A stretch of 64,000 nt of DNA from Hassallia byssoidea VB512170 (GTDB lineage Bacteria > Cyanobacteriota > Cyanobacteriia > Cyanobacteriales > Nostocaceae). A program made the translations under genes and the position numbers. Of the stretch, positions 61,817 through 64,000 are shown in pieces; the stretch's first letter is position 1, and each line of letters starts with the position of its first letter. Under the pieces are notes generated by a model. That model had not been told where the DNA came from, did no database searches, and worked only from the letters and a program-made list of their open reading frames with translations. The stretch is taken from NCBI RefSeq assembly GCF_000817785.2, contig NZ_JTCM02000002.1, positions 135,696 to 199,695 on the forward strand. Direction: 5' to 3'.

Positions 61817-62242
61817 TCAACTTTCAGCGTTTTCCAACTGCTGCAATAGCTGGCTGACCGATAAAACAGGCACGGCTGAACTTTGAAAACCTTGCCGATC
61901 GCGTGTCAAAATCGCCTCTAATCCTTGAGCAACCGCACAAGCAATTTGGACTGCATCTTCAAAATCATCCCTGCCCGATGTGAATGCTGATTCCACAATT
62001 GCTCGGTTGACGGTGCAAATCACCATTACAGTCAGCGTCTCTAAAATTGCCTGTCGTGCTTGTTCGACACTACGAGTATGTCTTCGGGCAATGTAAAAAA
62101 TGTCGGTGAGTGTGGTTGCAGTGACATACCCGACGACTCGACCAGAATCGATCGCTTGGAATACTGCTTCTTGTCTTTGTAGAAATGGCTCTCGCTGTAA
62201 GAGGAAATCTAGAACGATATTGGTATCAATTAAAACTCTCAC
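61817..62242 (-). CDS. vapC: VapC-type PIN-domain toxin
   Basis: 141 residues. PIN-domain acidic residues are visible in RVLIDTNIVLDFLL, TLTDIFYIARR, DDFEDAVQIACAVAQGL and AILTRDRQGF. VapC toxins are Mg2+-dependent RNases, often cutting tRNA. The start overlaps the antitoxin stop by 4 bp, the classic vapBC layout. Confidence 0.92.
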   Translation of the reverse strand: MRVLIDTNIVLDFLLQREPFLQRQEAVFQAIDSGRVVGYVTATTLTDIFYIARRHTRSVEQARQAILETLTVMVICTVNRAIVESAFTSGRDDFEDAVQIACAVAQGLEAILTRDRQGFQSSAVPVLSVSQLLQQLENAES

Positions 62243-62469
62243 TGGAGATACTTTTCCACCCGCCGATCTTCTAGCATTGCCGCGACTTCTTCATCTGTTG
62301 GCGCTGGCTGGTCTGTTTTCAACAAACCCCGCATCCGTTTAATCGCGCTTGAACGATCAAGTTGGGACTTGGGGGTGTCTTGCAGGGATTCAATGATTGC
62401 GGTCACTAGTGCAAGGCGATCGCTCTCGGATAATTTATAAATCTGCTTTTTGAGTTCTTGCAAGAACAT
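62239..62469 (-). CDS. vapB: Antitoxin partner of the PIN toxin
   Basis: 76 residues, mainly helical: LQELKKQIYKLSESDRLALVTAIIESLQ is the N-terminal segment common in PIN-associated antitoxins of cyanobacteria, followed by an acidic DEEVAAMLEDRRVEKYLQ tail that would contact the toxin. A 4-bp overlap with vapC indicates translational coupling. It is not a classical AbrB-type VapB, so the name follows its partner. Confidence 0.85.
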   Translation of the reverse strand: MFLQELKKQIYKLSESDRLALVTAIIESLQDTPKSQLDRSSAIKRMRGLLKTDQPAPTDEEVAAMLEDRRVEKYLQ

Positions 62470-62677
62470 AGGCTGCTACTTCTGTGAAAGAGATGTCTAA
62501 ATCCTAGTATGGAGGATATCGCCCCCCATGACCAGATTAGCTAGCTCTGCTAAATCTCACAGCCACTTGTCAGGGGTTCGCTTGTAAACCTCGTCTGGCA
62601 AAGTAATAGTAATCTGAATACTTATAATTAGCTAAAACTCCTGCAATCGTTGAGAGTCAAATCTTCACACCTCAATA

Positions 62678-63085
62678 TTACTGGCGCGAGTTGGACTTCC
62701 TTCTTTTGTTGGAACTTGCAGAATTACCAGAAACTTCAGCAGTTTCTACCTCAGAGGTAGTAGGTACTTGTTCATTAACCACTTGTGGTTGCTCATCCAT
62801 AATGAGCTTATCCGTTTGTACCTCTTCAATAACTTCTTCAGAAATAGCTGAGTTCTCTGCTTGAGCCTCATCGGGAGTTTCTTCTTGACTAGCTAAAAGC
62901 CCTGCATACTTAATTCTTTCTAAGCCCACCTGAAATCCAGTATAGTCGTCAATCATTTTATTCATGTCAATATCAAGCTTGTAATCACGACGCAAATTTT
63001 GGATTGCGTTCTTAACTGCTTCAATTTCCTTAATTGACTCATTCTCTATATTGATCTCTAAAATTCCCTCAATCTCATCAAACAA
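62678..63085 (-). CDS. Hypothetical acidic protein downstream of typA
   Basis: 135 residues from a TTG at 63085, which has GGAG 5 nt upstream; a GTG at 63121 lies within the typA terminator and is rejected. The N-terminal 60 residues are helical (DEIEGILEINIENESIKEIEAVKNAIQNLRRDY in outline); the C-terminus is acidic, Glu/Val/Thr-rich, and ends in a basic KRRKSNSRQ. I do not recognise the family. Without the terminator it would be cotranscribed with typA. Confidence 0.6.
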   Translation of the reverse strand: MFDEIEGILEINIENESIKEIEAVKNAIQNLRRDYKLDIDMNKMIDDYTGFQVGLERIKYAGLLASQEETPDEAQAENSAISEEVIEEVQTDKLIMDEQPQVVNEQVPTTSEVETAEVSGNSASSNKRRKSNSRQ

Positions 63086-63100
63086 AATAACTCCATGTAA

Positions 63101-63134
63101 ATAACAAAATAAAAAGCCCACTAATGCGGGCTTT
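63101..63134 (-). terminator. Intrinsic terminator of typA
   Basis: Read on the minus strand, AAAGCCC (63134-63128) pairs with GGGCTTT (63119-63113) around an 8-nt loop, followed by TTATTTTG. It lies 24 bp after the typA stop. Confidence 0.75.
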
Positions 63135-63157
63135 CTAAATCAATTAAGTAACTTTAC

Positions 63158-64000
63158 TTACCGTTTCGCCATCTTCTTCGCCATCTTCCGCAAACGAATC
63201 GATTGAGGTGTGACTTCTACCAATTCATCGGGACCGATGTACTCTAAAGCGCGTTCTAAACTCATATCCACTGGTGCTTGCAACTGCACTAATTCGTCAC
63301 CGCCGGCAGCGCGGTGGTTGGTAAGTTGCTTTGTTTTGCAGATGTTCAGTTCCAAGTCTTGGGGACGATTGTGTTCTCCGACAATCATACCTCTGTAAAC
63401 TTTGGTACCGGGAATAATAAAGAATGCGCCTCTATCTTCAGCATTCTTCATGGCGTAGAAGGTGGAAACGCCTTCTTCAAAGGAGATAAGAACGCCTTTG
63501 TTACGTGCCTCAATATCGCCACTGATACCACGGTAATCCAGGAAGCTGTGGTTCATGATGCCTTCACCACGAGTCATCCGCATGAATTCACCCCGGAAGC
63601 CAATCAAACCACGGGCGGGGATGACAAATTCTAGCTGGGTGCGGTCATTACCACCAGGTTGCATGTCTTGCATTTCGCCTTTACGTTGTCCCAAGCGTTC
63701 GATACAGCTACCAACTGCATCTACGGGAATGTCCAGTACTAGGAGTTCGTAAGGTTCGCAAGGTTGACCGTTGACTTCGCGGTAAATTACTTGTGGCTGG
63801 GATACTTGAAATTCAAAACCTTCGCGACGCATGGTTTCGATTAAGATACCCAGGTGAAGTTCACCACGACCAGAAACTAAGAATTTATCAGGGGAATCTG
63901 TTTCTTCCACCCGCAAAGCAACGTTGGTTTCTAGTTCGCGGAAAAGGCGATCGCGTACTTGTCGAGATGTCACCAACTTACCTTCTTGACCTGCAAAAGG
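63158..64000 (-). CDS. typA: TypA/BipA ribosome-associated GTPase (5' end outside window)
   Basis: The C-terminal 280 codons of TypA/BipA; the frame is open to the window edge, and the GTPase domain lies outside. RELETNVALRVEETDSPDKFLVSGRGELHLGILIETMRREGFE in outline is domain III, followed by the BipA-specific EFVIPARGLIGFRGEFMRMTRGEG and the CTD ending NICKTKQLTNHRAAGGDELVQL. TypA binds 70S ribosomes and helps under stress or low temperature. An intrinsic terminator follows. Confidence 0.95.
   Translation of the reverse strand, partial: PFAGQEGKLVTSRQVRDRLFRELETNVALRVEETDSPDKFLVSGRGELHLGILIETMRREGFEFQVSQPQVIYREVNGQPCEPYELLVLDIPVDAVGSCIERLGQRKGEMQDMQPGGNDRTQLEFVIPARGLIGFRGEFMRMTRGEGIMNHSFLDYRGISGDIEARNKGVLISFEEGVSTFYAMKNAEDRGAFFIIPGTKVYRGMIVGEHNRPQDLELNICKTKQLTNHRAAGGDELVQLQAPVDMSLERALEYIGPDELVEVTPQSIRLRKMAKKMAKR

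Noticed and set aside
63086-63121. GTG start for the protein downstream of typA
   Set aside because: It falls inside the typA terminator stem, whereas the TTG at 63085 has a good Shine-Dalgarno sequence.
1-64000. tRNA or rRNA genes
   Set aside because: Reading both strands, no stretch with a tRNA-like T-loop and CCA-end context or rRNA sequence was recognised; a tRNA search program would settle this.

Overview
The window is from a filamentous, probably heterocyst-forming cyanobacterium of the Nostocales type. Pointers are the abundant HIP1 octamer GCGATCGC, a CcbP-type calcium-binding protein (in Anabaena linked to heterocyst development), Gun4, a ferredoxin:thioredoxin reductase catalytic chain, a CBS-CP12 fusion, PEP-CTERM proteins, nSTAND/CHAT/NACHT proteins and many small palindromic and heptameric repeats. 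This is inference from gene content; no rRNA, tRNA or CRISPR array was recognised.

Layout. 1-2.9 kb: the 5' part of a TPR-type nSTAND NTPase, a candidate MITE and a HigBA toxin-antitoxin operon. 3-10.4 kb: a DgcN/DgcA-like pair, a NUDIX hydrolase, a nucleoside-salvage group (nucleoside hydrolase, yeast-type cytosine deaminase, ribokinase), a MazEF-like pair and a PEP-CTERM alpha/beta hydrolase. 10.5-14.3 kb: an Uma2 pseudogene with one stop codon, ccbP, a hexapeptide acetyltransferase, a ruined patatin gene and a response regulator-PAS-GGDEF protein. 14.9-18.7 kb: folB, menD (carrying an in-frame simple-repeat insertion) and an M20 amidohydrolase. 19.0-22.3 kb: a CHAT caspase-like protein followed by a membrane NACHT NTPase, sharing an unusual linker; this is the best candidate for a little-described conflict or cell-death system. 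22.3-33.5 kb: bioD, a Ser/Thr kinase, a candidate small RNA, prs, an SLH protein, dxs, a DUF2167 protein, mtnA and a NarL-type regulator.

33.8-37.9 kb is gene-poor and repeat-rich: HIP1-anchored minisatellites, a 62-bp tandem repeat, and remnants of a sugar-binding protein, an Uma2 gene and a Phd-like antitoxin. 37.9-44.8 kb: an intact Uma2 protein, then a chaperone-usher-like pilus cluster (subunit, PapD-like chaperone, divergent usher) facing a PAS protein with a degenerate GGDEF domain. 45-50.4 kb: a PD-(D/E)XK-like protein, a MalK-type ATPase, gun4, icd and HicAB. 50.5-55.5 kb: a pentapeptide-repeat membrane protein, two secreted proteins (one PEP-CTERM) and a Gln/Asn/Pro-rich membrane-anchored protein. 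56-64 kb: CBS-CP12, an lptA-lptB-lptF/G lipopolysaccharide export operon, a DUF309-ftrC pair, a DUF58 protein, VapBC and the 3' part of typA.

Common themes are housekeeping metabolism interleaved with toxin-antitoxin modules, and expansion of short repeats that have entered coding regions in at least three genes (rbsK, menD and the MalK-type ATPase). Starts were moved from the longest possible ORF where family alignment, a Shine-Dalgarno sequence or repeat content argued for it, as noted in each entry.
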